A stretch of DNA of 64,000 nucleotides, taken from Acidovorax sp. NO-1. Lineage in GTDB: Bacteria; Pseudomonadota; Gammaproteobacteria; Burkholderiales; Burkholderiaceae_C. The notes under the pieces were generated by a model. The model had not been told where the DNA came from. It did not search any database and was given only the letters and a program-made list of their open reading frames with translations. This document shows, piece by piece, positions 1 through 10,469 of the stretch. Location: NCBI RefSeq assembly GCF_000238595.1, contig NZ_AGTS01000078.1:186001-250000 (forward strand), read 5' to 3'. Made by a program: the position numbers and the translations under genes. How positions within the stretch are numbered: the stretch's first letter is position 1; every line of letters starts with the position of its first letter.

Positions 1-3000
1 CTTCTTCCTTGCGAAAGCGCACCTGGGTCGAGATGTCGGGCCGCGTCACGCCCAGGGTGCCGGACTCCCCGCAGCAGCGCTCGCTCTTCAAGACCTGCTC
101 GCCCACCAGCGCCTTCACGGTTTTCATCGAGTCCTGCAGCTTCATGGGGTTGTGGCAGGGCTCGTGGTACAGGTAGGCGCCCTTGCCCTGCAGGCTCACG
201 CCCTTTTCCAGCAGGTATTCGTGGATGTCGATGATGCGGCTGCCCGGGAAGATCTTGTCAAACTCGTAGCCCTGCAGCTGGTCATAGCAGGTGCCGCAGC
301 TCACCACCACGGTCTTGATATCAAGGTAGTTGAGCGTGTTGGCCACCCGATGAAAGAGCACCCGGTTGTCGGTGATCATCTTCTCGGCCTTGTCGAACTG
401 GCCGCTACCGCGCTGCGGGTAGCCGCAGCACAGATAACCCGGTGGCAGCACCGTCTGCACCCCGGTGTGCCACAGCATGGCCTGCGTCGCCAGGCCCACC
501 TGGCTGAACAAACGCTCCGACCCACAGCCGGGGAAATAGAACACCGCCTCCGTCTCGGCCGTGGTGGCCTTGGGGTTGCGGATGATCGGGACGTAGTCCT
601 TGTCCTCGATGTCGAGCAGCGCACGCGCCGTCTTCTTGGGCAGGCCACCGGGAAGCTTCTTGTTGATGAAGTGGATCACCTGCTCCTTGATGGGCGCGGT
701 GCCCACCGTGGCGGGCGGCTTGGCCGTTTGCTTGCGGCCCACCTTGCGCAAGAGTTGAACGGCCAGGCGCTGGGCCTTGAAGCCCACGTCCACCATCGCC
801 GAACGCATGAACTTGATGGTGTCCGGGTTGGTGGCGTTGAGCATGGTCATCGCCAGCGCGTTGCCGGGGCGGAAGCTCTTCTTGCCCATCTTGCGCAGCA
901 GGTTGCGCATGTTCATGGTGACATCGCCAAAGTCGATCTTCACCGGGCAGGGGCTCTCGCACTTGTGGCACACCGTGCAGTGGTCGGCCACGTCCTCGAA
1001 CTCTTGCCAGTGCTTGATGCTCACGCCCCGGCGGGTCTGCTCTTCGTACAGGAAGGCTTCGACCAGCAGCGACGTTGCCAGGATCTTGTTGCGCGGGCTG
1101 TACAGCAGGTTGGCGCGTGGCACATGCGTGGCGCACACGGGCTTGCACTTGCCGCAGCGCAGGCAGTCCTTGACGCTGTCGGCAATGGCGCCGATGTCGC
1201 TCTGCTGCATGATCAGCGACTCATGCCCCATCAGGCCAAAGCTCGGCGTGTAGGCGTTGGTCAGGTCGGAGTACATCAGCGAATCTGAAGCCAAATTGGC
1301 CTCCAGCGCTTTCGGGGATTGCGCAAGCAGCTCCTTATTTCGTAGCAACTTGCCTTTGTTGAAGCGCCCCTGCGGATCCACGCGCTGCTTGTACTCGGCA
1401 AACGGGCGCAGCTCTTCGTCGGTCAGAAACTCCAGCTTGGTGATGCCAATGCCATGCTCGCCCGAGATCACACCGTCCAGGCTGCGCGCCAGCACCATGA
1501 TGCGTTCGACCGCCTGGTGCGCCGTCTGCAGCATTTCATAGTCATCACTGTTGACGGGCAGGTTGGTGTGCACATTGCCGTCGCCCGCGTGCATGTGCAG
1601 AGCCACCCACACGCGGCCCTTGAGCACACGCTTGTGGATGGCAGTGACTTCATCCAGCAGCGGCTTGAAGGCCGCGCCCGCAAAAATCGTCTGCAGCGGT
1701 GCGCGCAGCTGCGTCTTCCAGCTGGCGCGCAGGGTGTGGTCCTGCAGCTGCGGGAAGAGTGTTTCCACGTTCTGCAGCCAGCCGGACCACAGGGCGCGCA
1801 CCTCGGCCACCAGGGCAATGGCCTGCGCCACGCGGTCTTCCAGCAGCTCGGCCGACGGGATTTCGCTCGCGTCGTCCTGCTTGCCCAGGGGCAGGTTGCC
1901 GCGCTCGAAGAAGTCGGTGAGCGCATCGCACAGCTTGATCTTGTTGCGCAAGCTCAGTTCGATGTTGATGCGCTCGATGCCGTCGGTGTATTCGGCCATG
2001 CGCGGCAGCGGGATCACCACGTCTTCATTGATCTTGAAGGCGTTGGTATGGCGGCTGATGGCGGCCGTGCGCTTGCGGTCCAGCCAGAACTTCTTGCGCG
2101 CCTCGGGGCTGATGGCGATGAAGCCTTCGCCGCTGCGCGAGTTGGCAATGCGCACGACCTCGCTGGTCACGCGCGCCACATCGTCGGCGTTGTCGCCCGC
2201 GATGTCGCCAAACAGCACCATCTTGGGCAGGCCGCCACCGTGCTTCTTGCTCTTGGTGGCGTAGCCCACCGCTTTCAGGTAGCGGTCATCCAGATGCTCC
2301 AGCCCGGCCAGCAGCACGCCACTGCGCTTTTGCTCGGCGAACATGAAGTCCTTGATTTCGACGATGGACGGCACGGCGTCCTTGGCGTTGCCGAAGAACT
2401 CCAGGCACACGGTGCGCGTGTGCTCGGGCATGCGGTGCACCACCCAGCGCGCGCTGGTGATGAGGCCGTCGCAGCCTTCCTTCTGGATACCGGGCAGTCC
2501 CGAAAGGAACTTGTCCGTCACGTCCTTGCCCAGGCCTTCCTTGCGGAAGGTCTTGCCCGGAATGACCAGGCGCTCGGTGCGTAGGGGCGTCTTGCCGTCG
2601 GCCTCGAAGTACTGCAGCTCGAAGGTGGCGGTTTCCACGTCATGGATCTTGCCCATGTTGTGGTCCAGGCGCGTCACTTCCAGCCACTGCGCCTCGGGCG
2701 TCACCATGCGCCAGCTGGCCAGGTTGTCGAGCGCCGTGCCCCACAGCACGGCCTTCTTGCCACCCGCATTCATGGCGATGTTGCCGCCAATGCACGATGC
2801 CTCGGCGCTGGTCGGGTCCACCGCAAACACAAAACCTGCACGCTCGGCCGCATCGGCCACGCGCTGCGTCACCACGCCGGCTTCGGTCCACACGGTGCCG
2901 ACTTCGCTGTCCATGCCCGGCAGGCGGCGCATCTCCACCTCGGTCATGGCTTCGAGCTTTTCGGTGTTGATGACCACACTCTTCCACGTCAGCGGAATGG

Positions 3001-3667
3001 CGCCGCCGGTGTAGCCCGTGCCGCCCCCACGCGGGATGATGGTCAGGCCCAGTTCAATGCAGCCCTTGACCAGGCCGGCCATCTCGGCCTCGGTGTCGGG
3101 GGTGAGCACCACAAACGGGTATTCGACGCGCCAGTCGGTCGCGTCGGTCACATGGCTCACGCGGGAGAGGCCGTCGAACTTGATGTTGTCCTTGGCCGTA
3201 AGGCGCCCCAGGGTCTTCTGAATCTGGCGGCGTAGCTGTGCGGCCTGCTCGAAGGTGGCGTTGAATTCGGCCACGGCACGGCGCGCGGCCACCACCAGCT
3301 CACCCACCAGGCGGTCGCGCCCGGCATCGTCGGCGGGGGTGCGGCGCTTGTCGACCTCGGCCAGGCGGTGGTTCAGGGCATCCACCAGGAGCTTGCGGCG
3401 GGCGGGGTTGTCCAGCAGGTCGTCCTGCAGGTAGGGATTGCGCTGCACCACCCAGATATCGCCCAGCACCTCGTACAGCATGCGGGCCGAGCGGCCGGTA
3501 CGGCGCTCCTTGCGCAGCTGGTCAAGCACGTTCCAGGCCTCGGACCCCAGCAGGCGGATCACGATCTCCCGGTCGGAGAACGAGGTGTAGTTATAGGGAA
3601 TCTCGCGCAGACGGGCGGGCTCGGCGGCCTGCGTCTGCAGGGCAGCCAACGCTATCGGAACATTCAT
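1..3667 (-). CDS. DUF3683-type FAD/Fe-S oxidoreductase, C-terminus outside window
   Basis: A large fused dehydrogenase: GlcD/D-lactate-dehydrogenase-like FAD domains followed by an Fe-S electron-transfer tail. By family a 2-hydroxyacid substrate is plausible, but it is not established. The frame is open from ATG at 3667 to the window edge (about 1222 residues), so the C-terminus is missing. Seen in order: an N-terminal DUF3683 region; an FAD-binding PCMH fold with [12 protein letters not shown] (about 208); an FAD-oxidase C-terminal domain ending near [10 protein letters not shown] (about 735); two 4Fe-4S motifs, [11 protein letters not shown] (about 832) and [11 protein letters not shown] (about 894); and CCG-type cysteine motifs CCGYPQRG (about 1077) and CCGESG (about 1195). 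Residues about 773-795 are encoded by a copy of the window's palindromic repeat, read in frame between the FAD and Fe-S halves. Transcribed away from serA's 3' end. Confidence 0.88.
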   Translation of the reverse strand, partial: MNVPIALAALQTQAAEPARLREIPYNYTSFSDREIVIRLLGSEAWNVLDQLRKERRTGRSARMLYEVLGDIWVVQRNPYLQDDLLDNPARRKLLVDALNHRLAEVDKRRTPADDAGRDRLVGELVVAARRAVAEFNATFEQAAQLRRQIQKTLGRLTAKDNIKFDGLSRVSHVTDATDWRVEYPFVVLTPDTEAEMAGLVKGCIELGLTIIPRGGGTGYTGGAIPLTWKSVVINTEKLEAMTEVEMRRLPGMDSEVGTVWTEAGVVTQRVADAAERAGFVFAVDPTSAEASCIGGNIAMNAGGKKAVLWGTALDNLASWRMVTPEAQWLEVTRLDHNMGKIHDVETATFELQYFEADGKTPLRTERLVIPGKTFRKEGLGKDVTDKFLSGLPGIQKEGCDGLITSARWVVHRMPEHTRTVCLEFFGNAKDAVPSIVEIKDFMFAEQKRSGVLLAGLEHLDDRYLKAVGYATKSKKHGGGLPKMVLFGDIAGDNADDVARVTSEVVRIANSRSGEGFIAISPEARKKFWLDRKRTAAISRHTNAFKINEDVVIPLPRMAEYTDGIERINIELSLRNKIKLCDALTDFFERGNLPLGKQDDASEIPSAELLEDRVAQAIALVAEVRALWSGWLQNVETLFPQLQDHTLRASWKTQLRAPLQTIFAGAAFKPLLDEVTAIHKRVLKGRVWVALHMHAGDGNVHTNLPVNSDDYEMLQTAHQAVERIMVLARSLDGVISGEHGIGITKLEFLTDEELRPFAEYKQRVDPQGRFNKGKLLRNKELLAQSPKALEANLASDSLMYSDLTNAYTPSFGLMGHESLIMQQSDIGAIADSVKDCLRCGKCKPVCATHVPRANLLYSPRNKILATSLLVEAFLYEEQTRRGVSIKHWQEFEDVADHCTVCHKCESPCPVKIDFGDVTMNMRNLLRKMGKKSFRPGNALAMTMLNATNPDTIKFMRSAMVDVGFKAQRLAVQLLRKVGRKQTAKPPATVGTAPIKEQVIHFINKKLPGGLPKKTARALLDIEDKDYVPIIRNPKATTAETEAVFYFPGCGSERLFSQVGLATQAMLWHTGVQTVLPPGYLCCGYPQRGSGQFDKAEKMITDNRVLFHRVANTLNYLDIKTVVVSCGTCYDQLQGYEFDKIFPGSRIIDIHEYLLEKGVSLQGKGAYLYHEPCHNPMKLQDSMKTVKALVGEQVLKSERCCGESGTLGVTRPDISTQVRFRKEE
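1284..1348 (+). repeat. Palindromic repeat copy 1 (inside a coding region)
   Basis: This copy reads on the + strand as GCCAAATTGGC, then CAGCGCTT...TTGCGC, then AGCTCCTTATTTCGTAGC, the same order of parts as the intergenic copies. It lies antisense within the DUF3683 gene and keeps its frame open, adding about 22 residues between the FAD-oxidase and 4Fe-4S parts. The second and third stems are less perfect than in intergenic copies, suggesting drift under coding constraint. Confidence 0.75.
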
Positions 3668-3791
3668 AGGATCAACCTGGGGTAGGCGCTGCGCGCCCTC
3701 GTGCCTTGGGGCCGGAATTTTATGCCACGCCCTCCCAGCGCGCCGGCAGGGCGCACGCACCGGGCGCCACGCAGGGGATTCGAAAGCAATG

Positions 3792-3857
3792 TTTCAAGCA
3801 AAAACGGCCACCAGCGCTTATGCCATAAGCGCCAATAGCTATCAAATCAGGAGCAAC
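3792..3857 (+). repeat. Palindromic repeat copy 2
   Basis: Begins TTTCAAGC. Holds the AGCGCTTATGCCATAAGCGC hairpin and then TAGCTATCAAATCAGGAGC. It abuts the serA stop codon (3859) in the serA / DUF3683 gap. The rest of this gap (3668-3791) shows nothing I can name. Confidence 0.85.
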
Positions 3858-3858
3858 A

Positions 3859-5088
3859 TTAAAACAGCACGCGGCTGCGCAGTGTGCCTGTGACCTTGGC
3901 CAGCTTGTCCAGCGCGATGTCGGACGAGGCTGCATCAATGTCGATCACCACATAGCCGATCTTCTCGTTCGTCTGCAGGTACTGGGCCGCAATGTTGATC
4001 GCGTTGTCCGAAAAGATGCGGTTGATCTCGGACAGCACGCCCGGCACATTGCGGTGGATGTGCAGCAGGCGGTGCTTGCCGGGGTGGGCGGGCAGCGCCA
4101 CTTCGGGGAAGTTGACGGACGAGGTGCTGGTGCCGTTGTCGCTGTATTTCACCAGCTTTTCCGCCACTTCGAGGCCGATGTTGGCCTGCGCCTCCATGGT
4201 GGAGCCACCGATGTGGGGCGTGAGCAGGACATTGTCCAGCCCGCGCAGGGGCGACTGGAACTCGTCCTTGTTGGTGCGCGGCTCGACCGGGAACACGTCA
4301 ATCGCGGCGCCCAGCAGCTTTTTGGCCCTGAGCGCTTCGGCCAGCGCCTCGATATCCACCACGGTGCCGCGCGCGGCGTTGATCAGGATGCCGCCGGGCT
4401 TCATGGCGGCGATTTCAGCGGCGCCGATCATGCCCTCGGTGGACGGCAGCTCCGGCACGTGCAGGCTCACGATATCGCTCTGGCCCAGCAGGTCGTGCAG
4501 GCTGTGCACCTGCCGCGCATTGCCCAGCGGGAGCTTGTTGACGACATCAAAGAACGCGACATGCATGCCCAGGGCTTCCGCCAGCACCGACAGCTGGGTA
4601 CCGATGGAGCCATAGCCCACGATGCCCAGGGTCTTTCCACGGATCTCGTAGGCGTTGTCGGCTGATTTCAGCCATCCGCCCCGGTGCGCCACCGCGTTCT
4701 TCTCGGGAATGCCGCGCAAGAGCAGGATGGCTTCGGCCAGCACCAGCTCGGCCACAGAGCGGGTGTTGGAATACGGCGCATTGAACACCGCAATGCCCCG
4801 CTCGCGCGCGGCGTTCAGGTCCACCTGGTTGGTGCCGATGCAAAAGCAGCCCACGGCCACAAGCTTGCCGGCATGGGCAAACACCTCTTCGGTGAGCTGC
4901 GTGCGCGAGCGGATGCCCACAAAGTGCACGTCGGCGATCTTGCGCTTGAGCTCTTCATCCGGAAGGGCTCCGGAGACAGTTTCGATCTGGGTGTAGCCCG
5001 CCGCTCGGATCACATCCACCGCAGAGGAATGGATGCCTTCGAGCAACAGAAATTTGATCTTGTTCTTGTCCAGCGAGTTGGTGGCCAT
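3859..5088 (-). CDS. serA: D-3-phosphoglycerate dehydrogenase
   Basis: Oxidises 3-phosphoglycerate to 3-phosphohydroxypyruvate with NAD+, the first committed step of L-serine synthesis; cytosolic. From ATG 5088 the protein has 409 residues and starts MATNSLDKNKIKFLLLEG, aligning with the E. coli enzyme (410). An in-frame ATG at 5124 would add 12 unsupported residues. Visible: the Rossmann motif GIVGYGSIG (about 157-165), the substrate/NAD arginine in NAARGTVVD, the catalytic Glu in FPVEP and the catalytic His in LTPHIGGST. A C-terminal ACT domain (about 335-409) fits serine feedback inhibition. No clear Shine-Dalgarno sequence is seen, and a terminator-like hairpin lies about 18 nt before the start codon. 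A repeat copy follows the stop directly. Confidence 0.95.
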   Translation of the reverse strand: MATNSLDKNKIKFLLLEGIHSSAVDVIRAAGYTQIETVSGALPDEELKRKIADVHFVGIRSRTQLTEEVFAHAGKLVAVGCFCIGTNQVDLNAARERGIAVFNAPYSNTRSVAELVLAEAILLLRGIPEKNAVAHRGGWLKSADNAYEIRGKTLGIVGYGSIGTQLSVLAEALGMHVAFFDVVNKLPLGNARQVHSLHDLLGQSDIVSLHVPELPSTEGMIGAAEIAAMKPGGILINAARGTVVDIEALAEALRAKKLLGAAIDVFPVEPRTNKDEFQSPLRGLDNVLLTPHIGGSTMEAQANIGLEVAEKLVKYSDNGTSTSSVNFPEVALPAHPGKHRLLHIHRNVPGVLSEINRIFSDNAINIAAQYLQTNEKIGYVVIDIDAASSDIALDKLAKVTGTLRSRVLF

Positions 5089-5106
5089 GGCAGTAGAAGG
5101 TGTGTG

Positions 5107-5138
5107 AAAAAAAGGCGCTGTCACAACCCTGGCAGCGC
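5107..5138 (-). terminator. Terminator-like hairpin in the serA leader
   Basis: On the minus strand GCGCTG pairs with CAGCGC, with two more inner pairs after one mismatch and a six-base loop. It is followed by C and seven T. It ends 18 nt upstream of the serA ATG, so it could attenuate serA. On the + strand it has no T-run. I saw no serine-rich leader peptide before it. Confidence 0.5.
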
Positions 5139-5218
5139 GGGCGGGTGGCTTGGCAGACTATGCACCAACGATGCTGCAATGCACAAAACCTTGCAGCGCT
5201 CGGTATATTCGTTCCAAC

Positions 5219-5240
5219 CTGTCACAAAAGAGTCACAATC
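5219..5240 (+). promoter_or_regulatory. Pho-box-like direct repeat upstream of ugpB
   Basis: CTGTCAC, AAAA, GAGTCAC, AATC. Two seven-base half-sites lie 11 bp apart and resemble the PhoB box (CTGTCAT plus four A/T, twice). It lies about 135 bp before ugpB. PhoB control of ugp genes is known in E. coli; here it is inferred from sequence alone. Confidence 0.5.
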
Positions 5241-5375
5241 GCACCCCCTGCACCTGCCCCACGGGGTTTCCCCGGTTGTTACACGGGGGGTGCCATGCGA
5301 CAACGACACACCATTGTCACAACGGCTCCATAGCATCCGGCCCTTGTGCATTTCGTCATCCTTGGAGGAACATTC

Positions 5376-6686
5376 ATGCAAGTCAAGCATCTGGCGCTAT
5401 CCGCCGCCATCGCACTGTCCGTCTGCGCACCCGCGCAGGCACAGCAGGTAGAGATTCAGTGGTGGCATTCCATGAGCGCAGCGCTCGGTGACTGGGTCAA
5501 CGACCTGGCCAAGCAGTACAACGCCAGCCAGACGAAATACAAGGTGGTGCCCACCTACAAGGGCACGTATGACGAATCCATGACGGGCGCCATCGCCGCC
5601 TTCCGTGCGGGCAACGCCCCCCACATCCTGCAGGTGTTTGAAGTCGGCACCGCCACCATGATGGCCAGCAAGGGCGCCATCGTGCCCGTGGCCAAGGTGC
5701 TCAACGACGGCGGGTTCAAGTTCGACCCCACGCAATATGTGTCCGCCGTGGCCGGTTACTACACGGCACCCAACGGCCAGATGCTGAGCTACCCGCTCAA
5801 CAGCTCCACCACCATCTTCTATTACAACAAGGACGCCTTCAAGAAGGCGGGCCTGGACGCCGACAAGCCGCCAAAGACCTGGCCTGAAGTCTTCGCTGCC
5901 GCCTCCAAGCTCAAGGCCAGCGGCCACAGCTGCCCCTTCACCACCAGCTGGATCAGCTGGACGCAGCTGGAGAGCTTCTCGCTGTGGCACAACACGCTGT
6001 TCGCGTCCAAGAACAACGGGTTTGACGGCAACGATGCACAGCTGCAACTTAACTCGCCCCTGCACGTGCGCCACTTCGAGAACCTGGCCAAGGCCGCCAA
6101 GGAAGGCAGCTTCGTCTACAAGGGCCGCGCCAACGCGCCGGATGCTTCGTTCCCCTCGGGCGAGTGCGCCATGATCACCGGCTCGTCGGGCCTGTATGCC
6201 CGCGTGGCCAAGGAAGCCAAGTTCGCCTACGGCATCTCCACCCTGCCCTACTACGATGACGTGAAGGGCGCCCCCCAGAACACCGCCATCGGTGGTGCTA
6301 GCCTGTGGGTCATGTCCGGCAAGAAGGCCGAGGAATACAAGGGCGTTGCCGACTTCCTGAACTTCCTGAACGACACCAAGATCCAGGCCGCCAGCCACCA
6401 GCGCACGGGTTACCTGCCCGTGACGATGGGCGCCTACCAGCTGACCGAAGCTTCGGGCTTCTACACCAAGAACCCCGGCACCGACGTGGCGGTGACGCAG
6501 ATGATCAAGAAGGCCACCGACAAGTCGCGCGGCATCCGCCTGGGCAACTTCGTGCAGGTGCGCACCATCATCGACGAGGAAACCGAACAGATCTGGGCCG
6601 GCAAGAAGACCCCCAAGGAAGCCCTGGACACGGCCGTCGCCCGTGGCAATGAGCAACTGGCCCGTTTTGCCCGCGCCAACAAGTAA
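5376..6686 (+). CDS. ugpB: sn-glycerol-3-phosphate ABC transporter, periplasmic binding protein
   Basis: Periplasmic receptor of the Ugp ABC importer, which takes up sn-glycerol-3-phosphate and glycerophosphodiesters. It has 436 residues from ATG 5376, preceded by a good GGAGG (5364-5368). An upstream in-frame ATG at 5346 has no such site. The signal peptide is cleaved after about residue 22 (AQA/QQ). The mature N-terminus has VEIQWWHSM, typical of UgpB, and the rest is a family 1 extracellular solute-binding fold. First gene of ugpB-A-E-C-Q. A strong double hairpin after the stop would separate high receptor expression from lower permease expression. Phosphate-starvation control is suggested by the upstream Pho-like box. 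Confidence 0.94.
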   Translation: MQVKHLALSAAIALSVCAPAQAQQVEIQWWHSMSAALGDWVNDLAKQYNASQTKYKVVPTYKGTYDESMTGAIAAFRAGNAPHILQVFEVGTATMMASKGAIVPVAKVLNDGGFKFDPTQYVSAVAGYYTAPNGQMLSYPLNSSTTIFYYNKDAFKKAGLDADKPPKTWPEVFAAASKLKASGHSCPFTTSWISWTQLESFSLWHNTLFASKNNGFDGNDAQLQLNSPLHVRHFENLAKAAKEGSFVYKGRANAPDASFPSGECAMITGSSGLYARVAKEAKFAYGISTLPYYDDVKGAPQNTAIGGASLWVMSGKKAEEYKGVADFLNFLNDTKIQAASHQRTGYLPVTMGAYQLTEASGFYTKNPGTDVAVTQMIKKATDKSRGIRLGNFVQVRTIIDEETEQIWAGKKTPKEALDTAVARGNEQLARFARANK

Positions 6687-6711
6687 GTAAAGCTGCCGAA
6701 AGTCTGTTCGT

Positions 6712-6798
6712 GCCACCCCGCCCTGGCGGCGGGGTGGCATCGAAAGCCCGCCGCCCCGTCAACCGCACTGGTTCACGGGGCGGCGGGGTTTTCTTTTT
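6712..6798 (+). terminator. Double hairpin between ugpB and ugpA (attenuator-type terminator)
   Basis: First hairpin at 6712-6738: GCCACCCCGCC with GGCGGGGTGGC. Second at 6747-6787: a 13-bp stem (CCCGCCGCCCCGT with ACGGGGCGGCGGG) followed by TTTTCTTTTT. It lies inside the operon, right before ugpA, so it probably terminates part of the transcripts after the receptor gene. Confidence 0.8.
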
Positions 6799-6810
6799 GA
6801 GAGTTTCGAC

Positions 6811-7692
6811 ATGGAAAAACGCGTTCTTTTTCGCTCTGCATGGTTGCCCTGGGTGCTTCTGGCGCCACAGCTCATCATCATCAGCGTGTTCTTTTTCTGG
6901 CCAGCGGGCCAGGCCCTGGTGCAATCGTTCCAGATGCAGGACACCTTCGGTTTCTCGAAGGAGTGGGTGGGGTTTGACAACTTCAAGGCCCTGTTCAGCG
7001 ACCCCGGTTACCTGGCCTCGTTCAAGACCACGGCCTTCTTCTCCATCCTGGTGGCTGTCAGCGGCATCACGCTGTCGCTGTTCCTGGCCATCTTTGCCGA
7101 TCGCATCATCAAGGGCGCACTGGTCTACAAGACAGCCCTGCTGCTGCCCTACGCCGTAGCGCCTGCCGTGGCGGGGGTGTTGTGGATGTTCATGTTTTCG
7201 CCCTCGCTGGGCGTGGTGGCCTACATGCTGCGCCAGTCGGGCTTTGACTGGAACCACATGCTCAACTCCGATCACGCCATGGCACTGATCGTGATTGCCG
7301 CGGTGTGGAAACAAATTTCCTACAACTTCCTGTTCTTCCTGGCGGGCCTGCAATCCATCCCCAAGTCGCTCATTGAAGCAGCCGCCATCGACGGCGCAGG
7401 CCCCTGGCGCCGGTTCTGGAGCATCCAGTTCCCGCTGCTGTCGCCCACCACCTTCTTCCTGCTGGTGATCAACGTGGTGTACGCCTTCTTCGACACCTTC
7501 GCCATCGTCGACTCCACCACCCAGGGCGGCCCCGGGCGTGACACCTCCATCCTGGTCTACAAGGTGTATTACGACGGCTTCAAGGCCATGGACATGGGCG
7601 GCTCGGCCGCGCAGTCGGTGGTGCTGATGGCCATCGTGGTCGTGCTCACCGTGATCCAGTTCCGCTACGTTGAGAAAAAGGTTCAATACTAA
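6811..7692 (+). CDS. ugpA: sn-glycerol-3-phosphate ABC transporter permease UgpA
   Basis: Inner-membrane permease of the Ugp importer, pairing with UgpE. 293 residues, close to E. coli UgpA (295). About six membrane helices are visible, beginning with [20 protein letters not shown] at residues 11-30. The ABC-permease EAA loop reads [20 protein letters not shown] (about 188-207) and contacts the UgpC ATPase. Starts at ATG 6811 just after the inter-cistronic terminator. The ugpE start follows the stop by 2 bp, indicating translational coupling. Confidence 0.94.
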   Translation: MEKRVLFRSAWLPWVLLAPQLIIISVFFFWPAGQALVQSFQMQDTFGFSKEWVGFDNFKALFSDPGYLASFKTTAFFSILVAVSGITLSLFLAIFADRIIKGALVYKTALLLPYAVAPAVAGVLWMFMFSPSLGVVAYMLRQSGFDWNHMLNSDHAMALIVIAAVWKQISYNFLFFLAGLQSIPKSLIEAAAIDGAGPWRRFWSIQFPLLSPTTFFLLVINVVYAFFDTFAIVDSTTQGGPGRDTSILVYKVYYDGFKAMDMGGSAAQSVVLMAIVVVLTVIQFRYVEKKVQY

Positions 7693-7694
7693 AA

Positions 7695-8546
7695 ATGGTC
7701 GAACGCAGCCCTTATCTCACCGCGTTCTCGCACCTGATCATGGTGCTGGGCGTGATCATCGTCGGCTTTCCGCTGTACCTGGCGTTCGTGGCCTCCACGC
7801 ACACCGCGCAGGACATCGTGCAGGCCCCCATGCCCATGCTGCCCGGCAGCAACTTCTGGCAGACCTACCACGACACACTGTTTGGCGGCGGCTCCGGCCC
7901 CGGCTCCAGCGCGCCCGTGGCCCGCATGATGTGGGTGAGCTTTGTCACCGCCATCGTCATCACCGTGGGCAAGATCGCGATCTCGCTGCTGTCGGCGTTT
8001 GCCATCGTGTACTTCCGCTTTCCGTTCAAGGGCATCTGCTTCTGGCTGATCTTTATCACCCTGATGCTGCCGGTGGAAGTGCGCATCGGCCCCACGTACG
8101 AAGTCGTCTCCAACCTCGGCATGCTCAACAGCTACGCGGGCCTCACGATTCCGCTGATCGCCTCGGCCACGGCCACGTTCCTGTTCCGCCAGTTCTTCCT
8201 TACGGTGCCGGACGAGCTGGTGGAAGCCGCCCGCGTGGACGGCGCCGGCCCCATGCGCTTTTTCAAGGACATCCTGGTGCCGCTGTCGCGCACCTCGATT
8301 GCAGCGCTGTTCGTGATCCAGTTCATCTACGGCTGGAACCAGTACCTGTGGCCGCTGCTCGTGACCACGTCCGAAGACATGTACCCCGTGGTGATCGGCA
8401 TCAAGCGCATGATTGCCGGCGGCGACTCGGGCAACGAGTGGAACATCGTGATGGCCACCGCCCTGCTCGCCATGCTGCCCCCCGCGCTGGTCGTGGTGCT
8501 CATGCAGCGCTGGTTCGTCAAGGGCCTGGTAGACACTGAAAAATAA
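7695..8546 (+). CDS. ugpE: sn-glycerol-3-phosphate ABC transporter permease UgpE
   Basis: Second inner-membrane permease of the Ugp importer. 283 residues (E. coli 281), starting [19 protein letters not shown] with a first membrane helix right at the N-terminus. The EAA loop reads [20 protein letters not shown] (about 176-195). The C-terminus has another helix and the typical short cytosolic end. It begins 2 bp after ugpA. A repeat copy fills most of the 60-bp gap to ugpC, the only sizeable break in this half of the operon. Confidence 0.94.
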   Translation: MVERSPYLTAFSHLIMVLGVIIVGFPLYLAFVASTHTAQDIVQAPMPMLPGSNFWQTYHDTLFGGGSGPGSSAPVARMMWVSFVTAIVITVGKIAISLLSAFAIVYFRFPFKGICFWLIFITLMLPVEVRIGPTYEVVSNLGMLNSYAGLTIPLIASATATFLFRQFFLTVPDELVEAARVDGAGPMRFFKDILVPLSRTSIAALFVIQFIYGWNQYLWPLLVTTSEDMYPVVIGIKRMIAGGDSGNEWNIVMATALLAMLPPALVVVLMQRWFVKGLVDTEK

Positions 8547-8557
8547 GACAAATAACC

Positions 8558-8603
8558 CGCTAGCGCTTATGCATCAAGCGCTTTCAGCTATCAAATTTAT
8601 TGC
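8558..8603 (+). repeat. Palindromic repeat copy 3 (5' part missing)
   Basis: Shortened copy: TAGCGCTTATGCATCAAGCG hairpin, then AGCTATCAAATTTATTGC. The TTTCAAGC...GGC part is absent. It occupies the ugpE-ugpC gap and ends 3 bp before the ugpC ATG, leaving ugpC without a visible Shine-Dalgarno sequence. Confidence 0.8.
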
Positions 8604-8606
8604 ATC

Positions 8607-9613
<1,007 letters not shown>

Positions 9614-9617
<4 letters not shown>

Positions 9618-10393
9618 GCGCCGCCATTCCCGCGCCATGGCCCTACCCCCGCTGGATTGCCCACCGGGGCGCTGGCAAGCTGGCCCCTGAAAACACCCTG
9701 GCCGCGTTCCGCCTGGGCGCGCAATACGGCTACCGCATGTTCGAGTGCGATGCCAAGCTCAGCGCCGACGGCGTGCCGTTCCTGCTGCACGACGCCACGC
9801 TGGACCGCACCACCAACGCTGCGCAGCGCCTGGACTCCACGGTCAGCCGCACCGGTGGCGATCACCCGTTCAGCACCCTGGCGCAGCTGGATGCGGGCGC
9901 ATGGCATTCGCGCAGCTACGCAGGCGAGCCCCTGCCCACGCTGGAACACTTGGCCCGGTACTGCATCGCCAACACCTTCCTGCTGAACATCGAGATCAAG
10001 CCGACCCCCGGCCTGGAAGAGAAAACCGGCCGGGTGGTGGCCGAACACGCTGCGCGCCTGTGGCAGGGCCAGGCCGTGCCGCCGCTGCTCTCGTCCTTCC
10101 GGCCCGAGGCACTGGCCGGTGCACGCGCCACGGCGCCCCAGCTTCCGCGCGCCCTGCTGCTGGATACGCTGTGGGACGGCTGGCACGGCGTGGCCCGCGA
10201 ACTCGGCTGCGTGGCCATCGTCTGCAACCATGCGCTGTGGGATGCGGCGCTGGTGGCCCAGGTGCAGGGCGACGGACTGCGCGCGCTGAGCTACACGGTG
10301 AACGACGAGTGGGCGGCGCAGCGGCTCATCGACCTGGGCACCGACGGGATCATCACCGACCGGGTGGACCTTTTCAGCCCGGCTGCGCTGTAG
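9614..10393 (+). CDS. ugpQ: Glycerophosphodiester phosphodiesterase
   Basis: Cytosolic GDPD-type enzyme hydrolysing glycerophosphodiesters imported by Ugp to sn-glycerol-3-phosphate and an alcohol. 259 residues (E. coli UgpQ 247). Signature parts: [17 protein letters not shown] with the catalytic His, [18 protein letters not shown] with metal-binding acidic residues and the second catalytic His, LNIEIKP, and the C-terminal [12 protein letters not shown]. It overlaps ugpC by 4 bp, so translation is coupled. Last gene of the ugp operon. A reverse-oriented repeat copy follows in the gap to the convergent next gene. Confidence 0.93.
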
Positions 10394-10403
10394 ACACCCG
10401 TTC

Positions 10404-10459
10404 AGCTACTATTTTGATAGCTGCTAGCGCTTGATGGATAAGCGATAGCGGGCAATTTT
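10404..10459 (-). repeat. Palindromic repeat copy 4 (reverse orientation)
   Basis: Read on the minus strand: CGCTTATCCATCAAGCG, then AGCAGCTATCAAAATAGTAGC. It lies between the convergent ugpQ and N-formylglutamate amidohydrolase genes. One of only two copies in this direction. Confidence 0.8.
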
Positions 10460-10469
10460 GTTCATATTT

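Noticed and set aside
152-1288. Forward open frame within the DUF3683 gene
   Set aside because: The minus-strand frame carries two Fe-S motifs and CCG motifs; the forward frame is shadow sequence.
5088-5124. Upstream ATG for serA at 5124
   Set aside because: It would add 12 residues absent from the family and place the start inside a terminator-like hairpin.
5397-6740. Open frame of about 447 codons opposite ugpB
   Set aside because: ugpB has a signal peptide, ribosome-binding site and family motifs; the antisense frame does not.
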